A stretch of 64,000 bases of DNA from Lantana camara (Eukaryota > Streptophyta > Magnoliopsida > Lamiales > Verbenaceae): assembly GCA_037501455.1 (NCBI GenBank), contig CM074864.1, positions 30,654,001 to 30,718,000 on the forward strand. The letters run 5' to 3'. Position numbers and translations under genes: made by a program. Shown here one piece after another: positions 20,666 through 33,634 of this stretch (the first letter of the stretch is position 1; every line of letters starts with the position of its first letter). The notes under the pieces were generated by a model. It was not told the DNA's origin. It did no database searches and saw only the letters and a program-made list of their open reading frames with translations.

Positions 20666-20934
20666 GTCTTTTCAAAGGAGTCAATGATTTACAACGTACA
20701 ACCCTTCTTTTATGTATCCCCACCTTATGATTTTTGGCGTGGACATGATTATGAGCACCCGGGCCCAAGGACTTAGTGCAAGTGGCTATCTGGGGAAGCA
20801 AGGGCCGACGGTGATCCCTTGTACTAGTCCCACCACAATTACAGTGATACCGGCCCTCGCTAGGAGATTTAGCGGGGAATGGGAGCTGACTGCCCTTGGG
20901 GGATTCATGTACCCCCATTGGCCTATGTATGCAC
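20041..20934 (+). repeat. Truncated middle segment of a related LTR (F1)
   Basis: It resembles the middle of the E1 and E3 LTRs: a CATTATCGTGCGTCATATATGG-type block, TCTCCAGGGTAGAG, a TA run at 20623-20661, and the structured domain. Stem I is 20769-20782 with 20818-20830, stem II CCTCGCTA/TAGCGGGG with loop GGAGATT at 20855-20877, and stem III GGGGG/CCCCC at 20898-20916. It is cut at 20934 by E2; stem IV is missing. ORFs here are short and unsupported. Confidence 0.8.
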
Positions 20935-21942
20935 TGTAGCACCCCAAACAGAAGGCGCCACATTCCCCGCACTCAGACCCGACCCGTATATGAAATGGAA
21001 AATCCATACACGTGCCAGATCAGAGCGAACGGGGACTCACTCACTTACTATGCTAGGCGGGAACTAAACCTTTGAAACCAATTAAACAATTCCAACATAA
21101 ACATAATTCATAAACATAGTCATAATAATTCATACATTCACGTCAACTTAACAATTTACAATTTGCAATGAGGTGACTCGGACTAGACCACAATTCTTGA
21201 CTGACTCGGACTCCCCCCTAGCGCTCCAAACCTGCAAAAACTGAAAACAAAGCTGGGTTCAATCTATAGGAGACTGGTGGGTATAAAATAGGGTTTAATA
21301 TTATAATATAACGAGAATTCAAAGCATACACACATGCGAGGCATAATCCCGTACGAGGTTTTGAAATATTTCCCAAGTGGGTAAAAACAAGAAAAACAAT
21401 GCCCGGGATTACCACCTTTAAATTCATTTATTCATTACACTCATGCGGTCAATAAATGAGCCCGGCGAGAGGGCAAATTCTCCAACCAGCACCTCGTGTG
21501 TGCATTTATTCATTTGTTCGTTCATTTGTGATCATGCGACATTCATTCATTCATTCGATCATTCAATCATTATCATTCATTCATTCAGTTGATCATTCAA
21601 TCATTATCATTCATTCATTCATTAACAAATACACTTTTTTCCTCCGGGTGGTGAACGCGTCATTTTGGGTTGAAGTGTACCTTCCCGCCCAACGATGTTG
21701 TCCTCACTGGATAGGTTTTGTTCCTCCCTACAGTGTACCGACCCAGGAGAACACGTCCACCCATTGATTGACCAGTGGGGCTTCGTGAGTTCCCCAAAGG
21801 CGCACAGCCCCCTTTCCTCACTAATCTCCTATAGAGTTCCGGATTCTGTGATTTTGGTGGAACTAGTACCCGGGATCCCCGTCAGCCCTTGCTTCCCCGG
21901 TTTGCCACGTACACCAAGTCCCAGGGCCCCCATTACGTGCAA
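20935..21942 (-). repeat. E2: minus-strand LTR, segment 1 (its 3' end)
   Basis: On the minus strand it ends GGGGTGCTACA (20935 side). It contains hairpin V (CAATCT/AGACTG, loop of 5) at 21260-21276, ATTC-type microsatellite at about 21541-21631, and decayed structured-domain stems at 21777-21921 (stem III GGGG/CCCC, stem I GGAAC...GTCC). E3 interrupts it at 21943. No gene. Confidence 0.88.
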
Positions 21943-24900
21943 TGTAATGCCCCAGTTTTTTATTAGTACAGCATGACGTATGTGTTTACCAAATTGCGCG
22001 AAATAATTATTTATACATGTTTATATATTTAATTTTATTTTAATCATATTTATTGTTAATTATGTTAATTATTATATTTTAAGTTTTATTAATATTAACT
22101 TATATAATATTAAATGTTAATGTGCTAATTGAACTTAATTAGTGAATTCGTTATTAATTCATAATTGATGCATGCATGTATTTAAAAATTATATATACGC
22201 ATTTAATTTTATATTATTTGTAAATGTTATGAATTTTATTGTTACATTATTTATGAGCCACATTTACGAGCTTCGTTTGTATATGAATTGATACCGAAAT
22301 TTCGTGCAAATTTAATATGTTGGATTTTATACGTGTCTTGTATATGAATATATGTTCGTTTCGTATTTTCGGATTCAATTGCATGTGTTTCGGATTTATT
22401 TTAATTTTGGAATCCAAGTCGGGGGCTAACGAGCAATTAGCGTACCCTTGGTTCCGTAATTGATATCTTGAGCTCGGGAACTCGGAATCGAGTTCCGTCA
22501 ACTTCGTTGAACTCGTATCAAAGATTCGGGTTTAATAAACTTAGCCTTATATTTTTTTCAATGTCATTTGAACCAACGAAACTCAACCGAAATACGGAAC
22601 GAGAACAAAACTGCCACCATTTACCAAATAAGTCATAACTTATTCATTTGTTGACCAAATTAACCATGCTTTAAGTCTTTGGAACCCTAACTCAACCTTT
22701 TACTCAGCCCTTAACCCCCAAACCGAGATAACCCTTCGTACTTGGAGTAAATTGGCCAAACATCCTCTGTTCTCCAGTTTCACCCGTAGCTCAAGCCAAA
22801 CCTTGAGATTCAAGCTCAAATCTTCTTCCAAACCTCCATTAATCCACAAGGTAAGCTTAGATATGTTATGTATATTCAATATGAGTCATTTTCATTCATT
22901 CATCCCTAATTTTGATCATGATTTCATGGATATATGGCTGTCTTGAGTAGATATTTAGGTTTTGAGCATTTTGGTTGATCTCTTTCAATTCTTGAGCTTT
23001 TTGAATGATTCCAAGCATGAAAATGATTGTTTTGATCTCCTCTTTACATTTATGGTGATGTATTAGCTGTTAGTTGATGCATTTATGAGCCACCATTAAT
23101 GTTATTGAAGCTTTGGCATGAATTGATCACTACACACTACATCTCACGTTTCAAGGTTTTGGGAGCATGATTGGGAGTTGTTTCTAAGTTGTTTCATTGC
23201 ATTTTTGTTATCTTTTGTTGGCTGAATGTGTTGAGAAGGTTGTGCCTTGGTTGTGCTCTATTTTTCTGTTGCGTTTTTCTTTTGCTGCGTGCGTAACACG
23301 GGCGGGTCAACTTTTCCTTTTCAGCATGACACGGAGGTGCAAGGCTGTCTGATATCTCTGTACCGAGACACGGGGGTGTCCCGGTTTGTTCTATATTAGT
23401 GACACGGGCGTGTCACCTTCTGAATTCAGAACCTGAGCATACGTGATATGTTTATGTTTCATGCATGAATTGGCTAGGCTTAGTGAATTGCATGCATATC
23501 ATGAAATTGGTTTGATGCATGTAATTGCATGCATGATGTTGTAGTTAGTTATATTTGCATGCAATTTAAGGATTTTGCATGCATGGGTTGTACGTGCATG
23601 CATATGTTATATGTATATATATATATAATATATTTATATATGTTTTTTAAACATTATATAATATTTGATTTAATTGAATTATAGAATTTAAATGTTACCT
23701 ATTTCATGTTTTATTTAATTTTCGATTTTTAGAAATGTGATTTAACTTGTGCTTTGATTCTATTTGAAATTCTTAAATTGAATTGATTGGAAATGTGAAA
23801 TTATGAATTCGAATGAACGTGAACGATTGATTGAATGACTTGATTATATGGTTTAAATTCTTTAATAGTGTACATGAACATTTTCATGACATAATCTTAT
23901 CTTTTAACATTCATGTCATGAAAATTGCATTGCCGAGCGTCCTATTTGGTTCATATTGAGTCTCCTCTCATTGGTACACATTGTTCATTCTCTTGTACAG
24001 TTCGTTTCCAGGGCGGAGACTTCCGAATTGAATAGGCACCCGTATTGCTCATGCTTTATGTCTCGTGGTATTCTAGGTGAGGGTGTTTTTGTTCTAGTTA
24101 CGTACTAAACCCTACAACAATATGTGACAAGCTTTGGCCAAAACCTTATGTATATATATATGTTACTTTTAAAGTAGAGTCATCGAGTAAATATTGATCA
24201 AGTAAACCCTTTTCAAATGAATTATGAAATATGTTATGTTTCTTATGAATTGATATGTTTTGGTGAGATTATACATGTATGTTATGTGCATGGGCCCAGG
24301 AATTCAGTACATTTGGCTATCCGGGGAGGCAAGGGCCGACGGTGATCCCATGTGCTGATTCCATTATGTTTAACGGCGAAACGGACCTCGTCAAGGAGTT
24401 TTTGACGAGGAAATGCTAACCGGGCTTTGAGAACTCATGAACCTCATAGCCACAATGATACGTTTAGGTGGTCGGGCCTTGCAAACCCGTCCACCACCCG
24501 GAGGAAGAAGGTTGGAACTGATTCTTAGGATTATGTTTATATTTATGTACGATTGATATGCACCGTGCGGGAAGGCCGGGACACGGATTGCCCAAACGAA
24601 TATGTTTTATGATATGATATATGATCTGTGTGTATTATGATATATTGCATAATCACCTATTTAAAGTATTAATGATATTTGTCGTACACAGTCGGAGTTG
24701 GTTGGAGATGATGCACGCTCACTCGCCGAGCCTATATGTTTGTGTATGAATTATGAACGTAATGAATTAATATGATTAGTCGTAAAGTCCGACCATTGCT
24801 TAGTTATTCTCTTACCCTTTTGTGATTTAATTTTAAACAAAACCTTGCTCGGGATTTACGACTTGCATGTGCTTGTTTTTATATATACGTATATCCCTCC

Positions 24901-25411
24901 TGCTCACTCAGTCTTCTAGAGACTGACCCTCTCCCTCCCCAACCTTTTAGTGACAGGTTTGGCTTTGGAGTTCGAGCTAGGCGGATTTGTGTTGAGTCTT
25001 TGCGTCGGATAAGTTAGACTACAAGAGTCTCTGCATTCATATATGTACTTATATTGCGATTGATTCGACTCTATAAGATCATGAAGGCGACTCTTTATGT
25101 ATTTGTTATCGAATTTCCTTGTCGGGCTTTATTATGAATTAAAAGAGGCCTGAGGGGCCCAAGTCTGCCTGCGGTTCGAGTGTTTAATTTCTGCAGGCCC
25201 ATGGCCAATGCATGTGTTTGGTTTTAGTTCTCTGTTACGTTATGTCTTGTTGATTAGTTTATTTGCAGGGTCTAAGTTCCGCCTAGCTTAGGAGGGTCTT
25301 TCTGTTCGTCTCCCGTTCGCTATGGTTTGATACGGGTGCGGATTTACCATTTCGTTACTCGTGTTGAGCCATAGTGCGGGGGATGTGGTGCCTCACGTGT
25401 GGGGTACTACA
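21943..25411 (+). mobile_element. E3: solo LTR, 3469 bp
   Basis: It begins TGTAATGCCCC and ends GGGGTACTACA, flanked by the 5-bp duplication TGCAA at 21938-21942 and 25412-25416, with no internal region. Solo LTRs arise by recombination between the two LTRs of one element. Its 5' half resembles the E1 LTR and its 3' half resembles LARD1. It includes a stem GGAACTC/GAGTTCC (22477-22496), donor-like AAG|GTAAGC at 22850/22851, a palindrome cluster (23291-23416), the four-stem domain (24299-24498) and hairpin V (24909-24925). Confidence 0.95.
24299..24498 (+). other. Predicted four-stem RNA domain, E3
   Basis: Stem I GGAAT (24299-24303) with ATTCC (24358-24362). Stem II CCTCGTCAA/TTGACGAGG, a perfect 9 bp around GGAGTTT (24386-24410). 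Stem III TGAG/CTCA around a loop with TCATG (24428-24446). Stem IV GGTGGT/ACCACC plus GGG/CCC (24467-24498). Stems II and III use arms unlike E1 and LARD1 yet pair fully. Confidence 0.72.
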
Positions 25412-25416
25412 TGCAA

Positions 25417-26666
25417 TCAATCATTACTCGTCAAAACATTAGGTGGGTTATTCAATAAAGAAAAGGGCTTTACATTTAAAATCATTGACTCTTCAAAGAC
25501 TCGATATATACATATATTATTTTGGCTCAAAACTTTGCACATTGGGAATATATCTGGTCATTTAACTAATAGAAGAAAAACCCACCTGTTACATCTTACC
25601 GACCAAAATCAAGAAGAAAAAGAAGACTGGAAGGTAGCTTATGAACTCGGCACGTCTCCGCCCTGTAGAAAACTGTACATGAAATGACACGGTGCAATCG
25701 TGAGACTCAAGAGTCCAAATGAACCATATATGACACACGGCCATGCATTAACATGATATGATATGCATAAGAAATAACAATGTGTCATGGAGATATTCAT
25801 GTATACAATTAATGTCACTTAAACACATAAACGATTCAATCGTTCATTACACGAATAAATCGTGCCAATTCATTATCATTCGCTCGTTCAAGATCAATCG
25901 TTTATTTAATATCCCATTCATAACACGTTAGAATACATGTTAACTATACATATAAATCATTTAGAGGTTCAAGGAATCTATTAAGTACAAAAGGAAATGC
26001 AAGGGTTGCACTTAAGCATTTATGCATAAAGATCACGTTTATACGTTGTAAATCAAACCATAAAATTCATAAAGATATCATAACATATCGTTCAACATAG
26101 TAACAATTCATATGAATCATAAAAGAGAAGATAAGTAAGCAATTAGGGTTCATAAAGGTAGCAAGGAACCATACATGCACGTACTTGGAGTAAAGGAGGC
26201 ATATTCTATCATAACTCGAAAAATAAACGACGAAATCATGTCATAATTCATAACACATCAGATAATAAATTATAGGACATGTTAATGAAGTGTATGAACT
26301 GAAAAAAAACTAAGGAAACCAAGAAAAATACGGTTTAAATTTCAATTTCATGCATACATGAGGAGGGTCGCGGCCACGACCTCATTCTCACAAAATATGG
26401 CGCGGCCGTGACACAGCAACAGATTCGCCACTGGAATGGCATCGCGGCCGCGACACAAAATCAGCCTAAACGCAGCGCGACCGTGACAAGGAGCAGCAGC
26501 AGCAGATGCAGAACGAAAATAGAGCAGCAATCTATATGTAAGAGCTTTAATTATGCAATAAATCAGTCCCAAAACAAAACCTAAACATGCTACCTAAACA
26601 TCAACCGTGAACAAGGAGGTGCAAGAGTTCATTTCATTCAATTTCATCTAAGTATCATTAATGGCA
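25417..26666 (-). repeat. E2 LTR, segment 2
   Basis: This continues E2 after the E3 duplication. A GC-rich palindrome group lies at 26366-26453 (arms GGTCG/CGACC; perfect TCGCGGCCGCGA at 26442). The ORFs 25361-25687 and 26348-26572 are chance readings of LTR sequence. LARD2 interrupts it at 26667. No gene. Confidence 0.85.
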
Positions 26667-29600
26667 TGTGACGCCCCGCTTCTTGATCAAGGTAGGGTTT
26701 GGCACGAAAGTGTACGATTTACCTTTCTATGCATGATTTATGTGGATTTATGCCTTAATTTGATAGAAATTTGGTGCTTATATGAAAAACATGATTTACA
26801 TGACTTATGTGGCTATTTGATATGATAATTATGTGCTCGTATTGTGCTTAAAGAGTTTTGATAGCATGCTTTATGGTTAAACAAAATAATGTGCTTATTT
26901 GGATATTAAAGCATAATTTAGGGACTAAATGGTAAATTTATTTTCCAAGCCTGGAACTGGTTAGAAACTAAATGAAATTGAGTAGATAATTCGATTACGA
27001 GTTCGTGGGTTCTTGAATCGCTCAATTCGGAGTTCGGACGAAGAAGTTATGGCCATTCTACGAAAAGTCAACCTTTTAAGCCTTTAATTGTTGACCTGCG
27101 ACCCAATTTCAATTCTGACCCAATTTGAGATCCAATTTCACTTAAATCCGACCCGTATGACCCGCTCCATGATCCTATTCAGCTGACCCGAATTAGATCC
27201 TAAACACCAAACATAAGTTACGTTATTTTCCAAGAATCATATTCATTCTCTCCCAACACTTTTTCAAAGTCTGTTCATATTCTCTCAAGAACTTCAAGCC
27301 ACATTCAAGCCATCTTCAAGAGCCAAGAGTGAAGGTTAAAGCTGGAGATTCAAGATTAAAGAACAAGATCTCTTCTTCGATTTTCAGCTCTCAAGGTAAG
27401 CTTATGTGCTCTTTTCATGGGTTTGTGTTCTTGAAGCTTTTATGCTTGAATATGAATCTAGGGTTCATGTTAGATGGATTAGATCCGAATTTTATGATGG
27501 AAATATGTTTATCTTGATGCTAGGAATGATTTGATATAAGAATTTCTTGTTTTCATGTTCATTTGAAGATTTCACCATTAAAGCACTTTGAAGCTTTTCA
27601 TAAGAACTTATGCATGTTCATGCCCTAGCTTGTTTTAACTTGATGTGATAATGGATTCATGTTCCTTATGTGCTTTTATGAAGAATAGGATAGGTTTCCT
27701 TGAGTTTCATGCTTACTTGAAGAATCGACCATTGATGACCTTTGAAGCTTTCTTGAGAATTCTTGCATGTTTATGTTCTTGTGTGATTTAACTTGATTTG
27801 ATGATCGATTCTTGTTCCTTGAGAAATTCCATGAAGAATGTGATTAATTCCTTTGAGTTTCTTGCAAGATTGTTGATTTCACCTTTGTTATGCTTGAAGC
27901 TTTCATGAAACTTGTAGAAGATGAAGTTCTTGTATGAATTGCTAGCTTTCTTGGCGTTTATATGTTCCTAAGGGCTTTATTATGTAACTTGATGATTTAT
28001 GATGCTTATTTGTGGTTTTGGAAGCTTAATTTCATGTTTTGGGGTGTTTTGAACTCATTCCCGTCAAGTTTGAAGTTGCTATCACGTTTTTTTTAAGTTC
28101 TGGGCAGAATCCACTACGGTGGATTTTTGCTGTGTAAAAATCCATGGGGTGGATTTCAGGCAGTAGCTTCTGGACCAAATCCGCGAGGGTGGATTTTTTT
28201 GTGCAGGAAAATCCATGGGGGTGGATTGTCCCCAGCCTGTTTTCTTGATTCGTTTCACTTGTTTTGCCTCTCGTTTGTTCCTTACATATTTATATTGTGT
28301 CACTAATGTATTGTGACCTCGTTCTATGTTGTGACATCTCATGTATACCTTATATTATGATCTTTATACCTCAATCATGCTTAAGTTATCTTAATTGACT
28401 AAGTTATGCGTTTATTTAAAATGTGTTAAGTATGATTCATATGTCGCTTATTACTTATGACTTGGGAAATTGATACATGAATTATATGATGCAATATGAT
28501 CATAATTGCCCATCTTTACCGTCGTTGAACATTCCTTGCACACCATTAACATATTTGCATTCATGTCCAAGTCGTGCGTCGTCTTGTTGGGTTTAGAGTC
28601 GAGTCTTAGCTTTGTTGGTACGTTGTCTTGTTAGGTGGTGAGTCTCCGGACGTGTAACCTTCCTTGTTCGTGCTTGATCTTCGAGGTTCTTGGTAAAGGT
28701 GAGGAGTTATATATATGTAAAATATTTTCAAAACTGTGGACACCTATAGCCTTTCATATTTATTGGTTTTAAACACCCGTTTTCAAACGTATATATATAT
28801 AGGCTTAATAAGCCAAGTTTTGTGAGCTATGCTCATAAATTGGATATTCGCTTATGGTAATGGTTTAGAAGTAGAACTTGAGTTTTCGTATATGGGATAA
28901 GTACCCTAAAATGCCTTTGTAACTTTTATTTGGATATTATGTACGTGTGAGTTGTGTAGCGAGGTTATGATGTACCTGGCAAGGACGCTTGCTTGGGGCA
29001 ATCGAATTTGAGCTCGGGGATGGAGGTGAGAGATATTCTGGGAAGGCAAGGGCCGACGGATGTCCTTATCCAAAGTTCCCACTGTGGACAAGACTACTAA
29101 GACTCCGAGGAGGTTTCGGGGTTGAAGTTTTCTTGGAGAGAGCTAGGTTGCATGGACCGAATTCTCTATGTTATGGATGCTCGGGGGGTGCACACCCTCG
29201 ACATCAACGGTGTAAAGGTTGGATTGGTTTGATTTCTTGGTTTGGGAAGATCGGATGGAGTGCTCGTTCTCGCCGAGCCGGTTATGTGTGGTTTATGATC
29301 CATATTTTTCTAAAACTTGCATTTACTTTGAAAATAAGTTGGATCATGAACACCTTTGATTTGAGCATGCTTTGAACCTTCTTATGTTAATTATATTATG
29401 TATACTTCTCCTCACCAGTTCCGCTTGAACTGATCTCCTTTACCTTTCATGTCCGCAGGTTGCTTTTGGAGTCATGCTAGGCGGGAGTCCTTCTTGAGAG
29501 TCTTGTCTAGTTGTCTAGTTATGTTTGTTGCTTTTACTTTGGTTTTGTTACCTTAGAGTTGTTTTGGATTTAGCATGTACGTTATCGGATTTATTATCTT

Positions 29601-29953
29601 GTTAGTTGGACCGTGGCGGTCTCTAGGATGATTTATATTCCCGTATTTTGAGCATTTCATGCTGGACCGTGTTGGTCACTTAATTGATGATTTAATCTTT
29701 CGCATTTGTTTTCATTTGACTTGAGAAGGTCTGAAGTGGGTATATTGAATTTGAACTCTTATGCATGTGGTATGTTTTAAGCTTTCGCGTATTTGTGTTT
29801 GTTTTAGTTCTCTTGATGTGAGTCTAGTACCGCCTAGCTAGGATGTCCGTTTGTCACCGCTTGCTTCGATCTTGGCGGGTATATGGTTAGCAATTCTATA
29901 TACAAGCTAGGCCCGTAGCGCGGGATAGGGGATGCCCTTGTTGGGGCGTTACA
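26667..29953 (+). repeat. LARD2 5' LTR (3287 bp)
   Basis: It begins TGTGACGCCCC and ends GGGGCGTTACA. Donor-like AAG|GTAAGC is at 27395/27396. Palindromes at 28108-28227 have AATCCAC/GTGGATT, AAATCCA/TGGATTT and AATCCA/TGGATT arms around G-rich loops. Structured-domain stems: II CTCCGA/TCGGGG, loop GGAGGTT (29103-29121) and IV with outer GATG/CATC (about 29176-29207). Hairpin V CAGTTC/GAACTG is at 29416-29432. No gene. Confidence 0.95.
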
Positions 29954-29965
29954 CCCCTATTTTGT

Positions 29966-29977
29966 TGGTATCAGAGC
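29966..29977 (+). promoter_or_regulatory. LARD2 primer-binding site
   Basis: TGGTATCAGAGC starts 12 nt after the LTR end, even farther than in E1. A short GGTT/ACC stem with loop CAAA follows at 29982-29992. Leader 29978-30380 shows nothing else. Confidence 0.9.
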
Positions 29978-30380
29978 CGAAGGTTCAAAACCGGGCTCTT
30001 CAGTCGTCTCGAGTCATCTAAGTCGTACGGCAATAGGAATAACTAGCTTATGTTCTTTAAAGTGACTCGTTTTGCATATGCTACGTTGTTGATTAACCTA
30101 ATTGTTCTTGCATTACATGAGCATCTTGGAGCGAATACGTTGTTTCTATTGTGACTATTACATTGATTACTTGCTTATGTCACCTAAGTTGTAATTATTT
30201 CGGTGTGCTTAATTAACTTCGTGCTTATGTGTTGGTTTGTTTTCATATATGAACATCCTCATGATACGTATCTCTTGTTAACTATTGCTTCTAAATTATG
30301 CAATTGCATTGCTTACTTGACAATATGTGACATGAGCATATGACTAATCGACATGCATACATGATAAGATTGCGTGTAGG

Positions 30381-31769
30381 ATGCCTCATCGTAGAAGTGA
30401 TCGCTCTCCGGCAAGCCAAAATGAGCAAAACCCTCCGGCAGAAAATCAAATTGCACCACCAATGCCGCCTCTGAATGTCAATGAGTTGCTCACTATTATG
30501 ATTCAGATTTTGCAACTCCTACAAGCACCGCAAACATTATTGGCAACTCCGGCGTTGATAACTACGCCCACCGTCAAGGAACAAGGGTTTCGAACTAAGG
30601 GAGTAGTTTTCGGATTGGGGTCTGAGAGATCACCATCCTTGATGGCACCTTCGACTTCTCGAGTACCACTTAAGGGGTTAGGAGATAGAAAGGCTAAAAA
30701 TTTTGCATCCAGATCAGCGACCCCTTTGGCTATTAAGGGCCGAAACTCGTACAAGCATTATGGGAGCGTCAATCACTTCGGGGATAACTACCGGAAAGGA
30801 CACAGGAAGTGTTTTATATGTTGTGGCAACCCAAAATGTAAAGCTAAGGATTGCGATCAAAGGAGAGGCCACCATATGGATGAGAAAGGTAAGGCTAAGA
30901 TTTCTACATCTCAAGTATAGGCCCCTCAAGCTACTAAGGGCCATGACCCATGTGAGCATTGTGGTCGTGCTACACACCTTGGGGAAGATTGTTGGTGGAA
31001 ATAAGGCAACTGTTTCAAGTGTGGCAGCTCCAAACACTGGGTAAAGAATTGTGATAAACCGGGAACTAGAGGTTCGTATGAACATCATAGTGACATTAGC
31101 CATAAGGGAGACGAATGTTGGGGAAAGCTTGGAAGATGCTTTAGTTGTGGAAATTCAGCACTTTGGGTAAGGGATTGTAATCAGAGGATGGACCGACAGA
31201 ATTTGGAAGGGCTTCGTGGGAAGTTAGCAAAGACCTTGACTCAGGAAGAAACCAATGATTGGGCCACCGCTACCGGGCTAGCTATGGAAGCCGAAGCGGA
31301 GGAACAAAGACTTGGAACTAAGAAGAATGTTGCTAATCCTTGTTTCAGTTCGGGTCTTAAGAGAGTTGTCCCTAGTTCTTTCTGTCAACCTCTGCCGCGG
31401 AAGAAGAGCCACGTGATGGTTAAGAAAGGGAAAGGAAAGGAGATCCTATCAACTGCACAAGGGCGTAAACCTTGTGATCATTATGGTAGCATCACTCATC
31501 GTGAGGGAAATTGTTGGAAGAAGCTTGGTAAATGTTTCAATTGTGGAAGCACCGGACACATAGCAAGGAATTGTACCGAACCTAAGACTAAGGGACCGGG
31601 TGATGAGATAAGCCCCGTGGCACATGCACGTGCCTATGCGTTGAATGGCGGGCAAGAGGATGATGAGCATGGTTTCATTACTATGGTGAAAGGTACGGAC
31701 TGCATTCACGGCATTCCACTCATACATGTTGATTTGGATATTATTATTACCCGATTGTTGCACTTGTGA
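30381..31769 (+). pseudogene. gag: LARD2 gag remnant: capsid lost, four double zinc knuckles
   Basis: One frame runs from ATG 30381 (MPHRRSDRSP, matching the E1 gag start) to 31769, broken by TAG at 30918-30920 and TAA at 31002-31004. The ~150-residue capsid domain is absent. Instead a 34-35-residue double zinc-knuckle unit occurs four times: 30750-30854, 30951-31052, 31077-31178 and 31473-31574. E1 gag has one such unit. The best copy, the fourth, has CFNCGSTGHIARNC; others have lost some Cys or His. The end (HARAYAL...GTDCIHGIPLIHV) corresponds to the gag-protease junction, cut off before the catalytic Asp. It could once have been an RNA-binding protein that lacked particle-forming ability. 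Confidence 0.85.
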
Positions 31770-33314
31770 TGTTATATGCTAGAATGTGATTATTTGATAT
31801 GCATGTGACTTGCGTTGCTAATTGCTTTAAGTGAAAATGTGAATACGGTAAGTTAGAAATTGATTGTTCTTTACCGGGTGGTGTACTTGATAGTTGATAC
31901 ATGCACTGTACCTATACTTGAATTATTTTGCAGCCTCTCTTATGCTATGTCGGTAATGATTGACATTAAATGTTACGTTTGTATTTAGCTTGTCTCCTAC
32001 TTGTGCAAATTGCATAAATGCTTTCCTTGATCAGTTGTGCTACCATGTGATAACTCTAGTAACCCTTGCATTAATGCAACCTTGAGATTTATGAGCTATG
32101 TCGAATGGATGTAAAGCATGAATAAGTACTTGTGAGACCATGTTGTTTACTTGTTTTCGGGATGCATGATTATTGTTGAAATTATGTCGAAATTTTTATT
32201 TATGGGGAACTTTCATGTAATTGAAGAATCATGCTTAATTAGTTAACAAATGGATGGTTTATGTCAAGTTGCTAGGAACCTTAAGGGATGTTTTGTATTA
32301 ATTCCAAACTTATGTGAGTCGCCTAGGGGGATCTAATTGTGATATCTCTAAACCTTGAATGTGTGTAAAAACTTGAGTTTATGCTCCGCTGCATGTTACG
32401 AATTCGTAAGGCATGATTAAATGAATTGAGAATTTACCGCTTACCTTAAAAACATGACTTTATGTGATTAAATTATGTTGTTCATTTGAGCATGATACTA
32501 TGGGATGACTATGCATACCCTCATCTACGATTTCGAATATGAGACTTGAATTGATCATTAGAGTGTGATATAAGGAATCGAGAATATGTTGTTTACCTTG
32601 GAAGTATGACCTTATGTGAATAAATGTATGCCTTATATGTATTGAGCATGACGTACGTATACTTAAGCTGCATAGACTTATACATGACTAAGATTACGAC
32701 ATCTTGATTAGTACTACTTGAAGCAATCGTTCAAGTACGACTTGTAATTGGTATGTTTAGATACTTACAACTTCATGTATATTAAATGCTCAAATTGACT
32801 TTATCTATGCATGTTAATACAAGACTTGAGCTTGGAAATTGAATCAAATGACCTTTCTATGCATGCTACTACTAGGTATGAAGTTAGTAACCGAATCGCA
32901 TGATCTTGGATACTTTGGTGAACTTGTATGATGTAAGTATGAGTTAATTCTTGTGACTTTTGTAACCTTGGATGTTGTACATGCTCGATTTTGTGCACTT
33001 TGTTACGATGAGCTATGAGGGATGCCTTTGATGCAACGAAGCCTTTACCTCACCGATGGAGAACGACTCAACCGTACAACGGTCCCTTGTCGTGTGTCTT
33101 GTTTGTGCTTTGCATGTTTTGGATCCGAGTAGTTGTGTGTGTGCTTTTGTGCTCGGGTGCTGTAGGGTTCCCCCTCTTTTGTGTTCGGGGGATGTTGGGT
33201 CCCCTCGGTTTTAGTCATTTGGGAATGTTACATCCTCCCGAATTTAGGAGTTTGTGACATGTTAACTCTTTCAAACTTAGATATTTGAGGGATGCGGGAT
33301 TCCTTCGAACTTAG
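31770..33314 (+). other. LARD2 internal non-coding stretch
   Basis: AT-rich sequence with frequent ATGCATG- and TTGTG-type words and short ORFs only. I recognise no protease, RT or RNase H remnant. Nothing else is supported. Confidence 0.7.
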
Positions 33315-33317
33315 GAT

Positions 33318-33420
33318 GAGAGACGGGGTTCTCTCGTTGCTTGTTGAGAGACGGGGTTCTCTCATTGCTTGTTGAGGGACGGGGTTCTCTTGTTGCTTGT
33401 TGAGAGACGGGGTTCTCTTG
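33318..33420. repeat. GA-hairpin tandem array, LARD2 (four units)
   Basis: Four GAGAGACGGGGTTCTCTC-like units at ~27-bp spacing, with the same unit and spacing as in LARD1 and LARD3. Here the array lies upstream of the integrase remnant, about 570 bp from the polypurine tract. Confidence 0.92.
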
Positions 33421-33634
33421 TTGTGTGTCTCGTCCCGTTGGCTAGAGCACTCAGATGACTCCGTTCAGAAGGGATCTTTTGAAGTGGATAAGCGAGATCA
33501 AGATGGACCGAAGGAGTATGCACCAAGTAAGATCTTTTGCATCGACATGTGTGGAAGGATAAGCCACGTGTGGGAATGGTATAAGACCAACAATAGAGTT
33601 GTGCCACACGAATGAGGAAAGAATTTGATTCGAA

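Noticed and set aside
19812..20934. Search for a host gene in the only stretch outside clear full elements
   Set aside because: It contains microsatellites and an LTR fragment; no exon-like coding sequence was seen.
20616..20972. 118-codon antisense ORF ending in an Ile-Tyr run
   Set aside because: The run is the translated TA microsatellite, and the ORF crosses the F1-E2 junction, so it joins two unrelated elements.
21541..21631. ATTC-type repeats in E2 (and at 38925-38990 in E4) as possible satellite DNA
   Set aside because: They are short imperfect microsatellites within LTRs, not long satellite arrays.
25361..25687. 108-codon ORF
   Set aside because: It starts in the E3 LTR end and runs through the target duplication into antisense E2 sequence, so it is a chance fusion.
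28989..29375. 128-codon ORF in the LARD2 5' LTR, also at 36297-36683
   Set aside because: It is kept in both LTRs of the same element by descent, overlaps the structured domain, and has no recognised motif. Weak chance of being real.
33318..33420. Regular spacing of GA units looked CRISPR-like
   Set aside because: Units are imperfect, the spacers are themselves similar (TTGCTTGTT type), and the context is a plant retrotransposon without cas genes.
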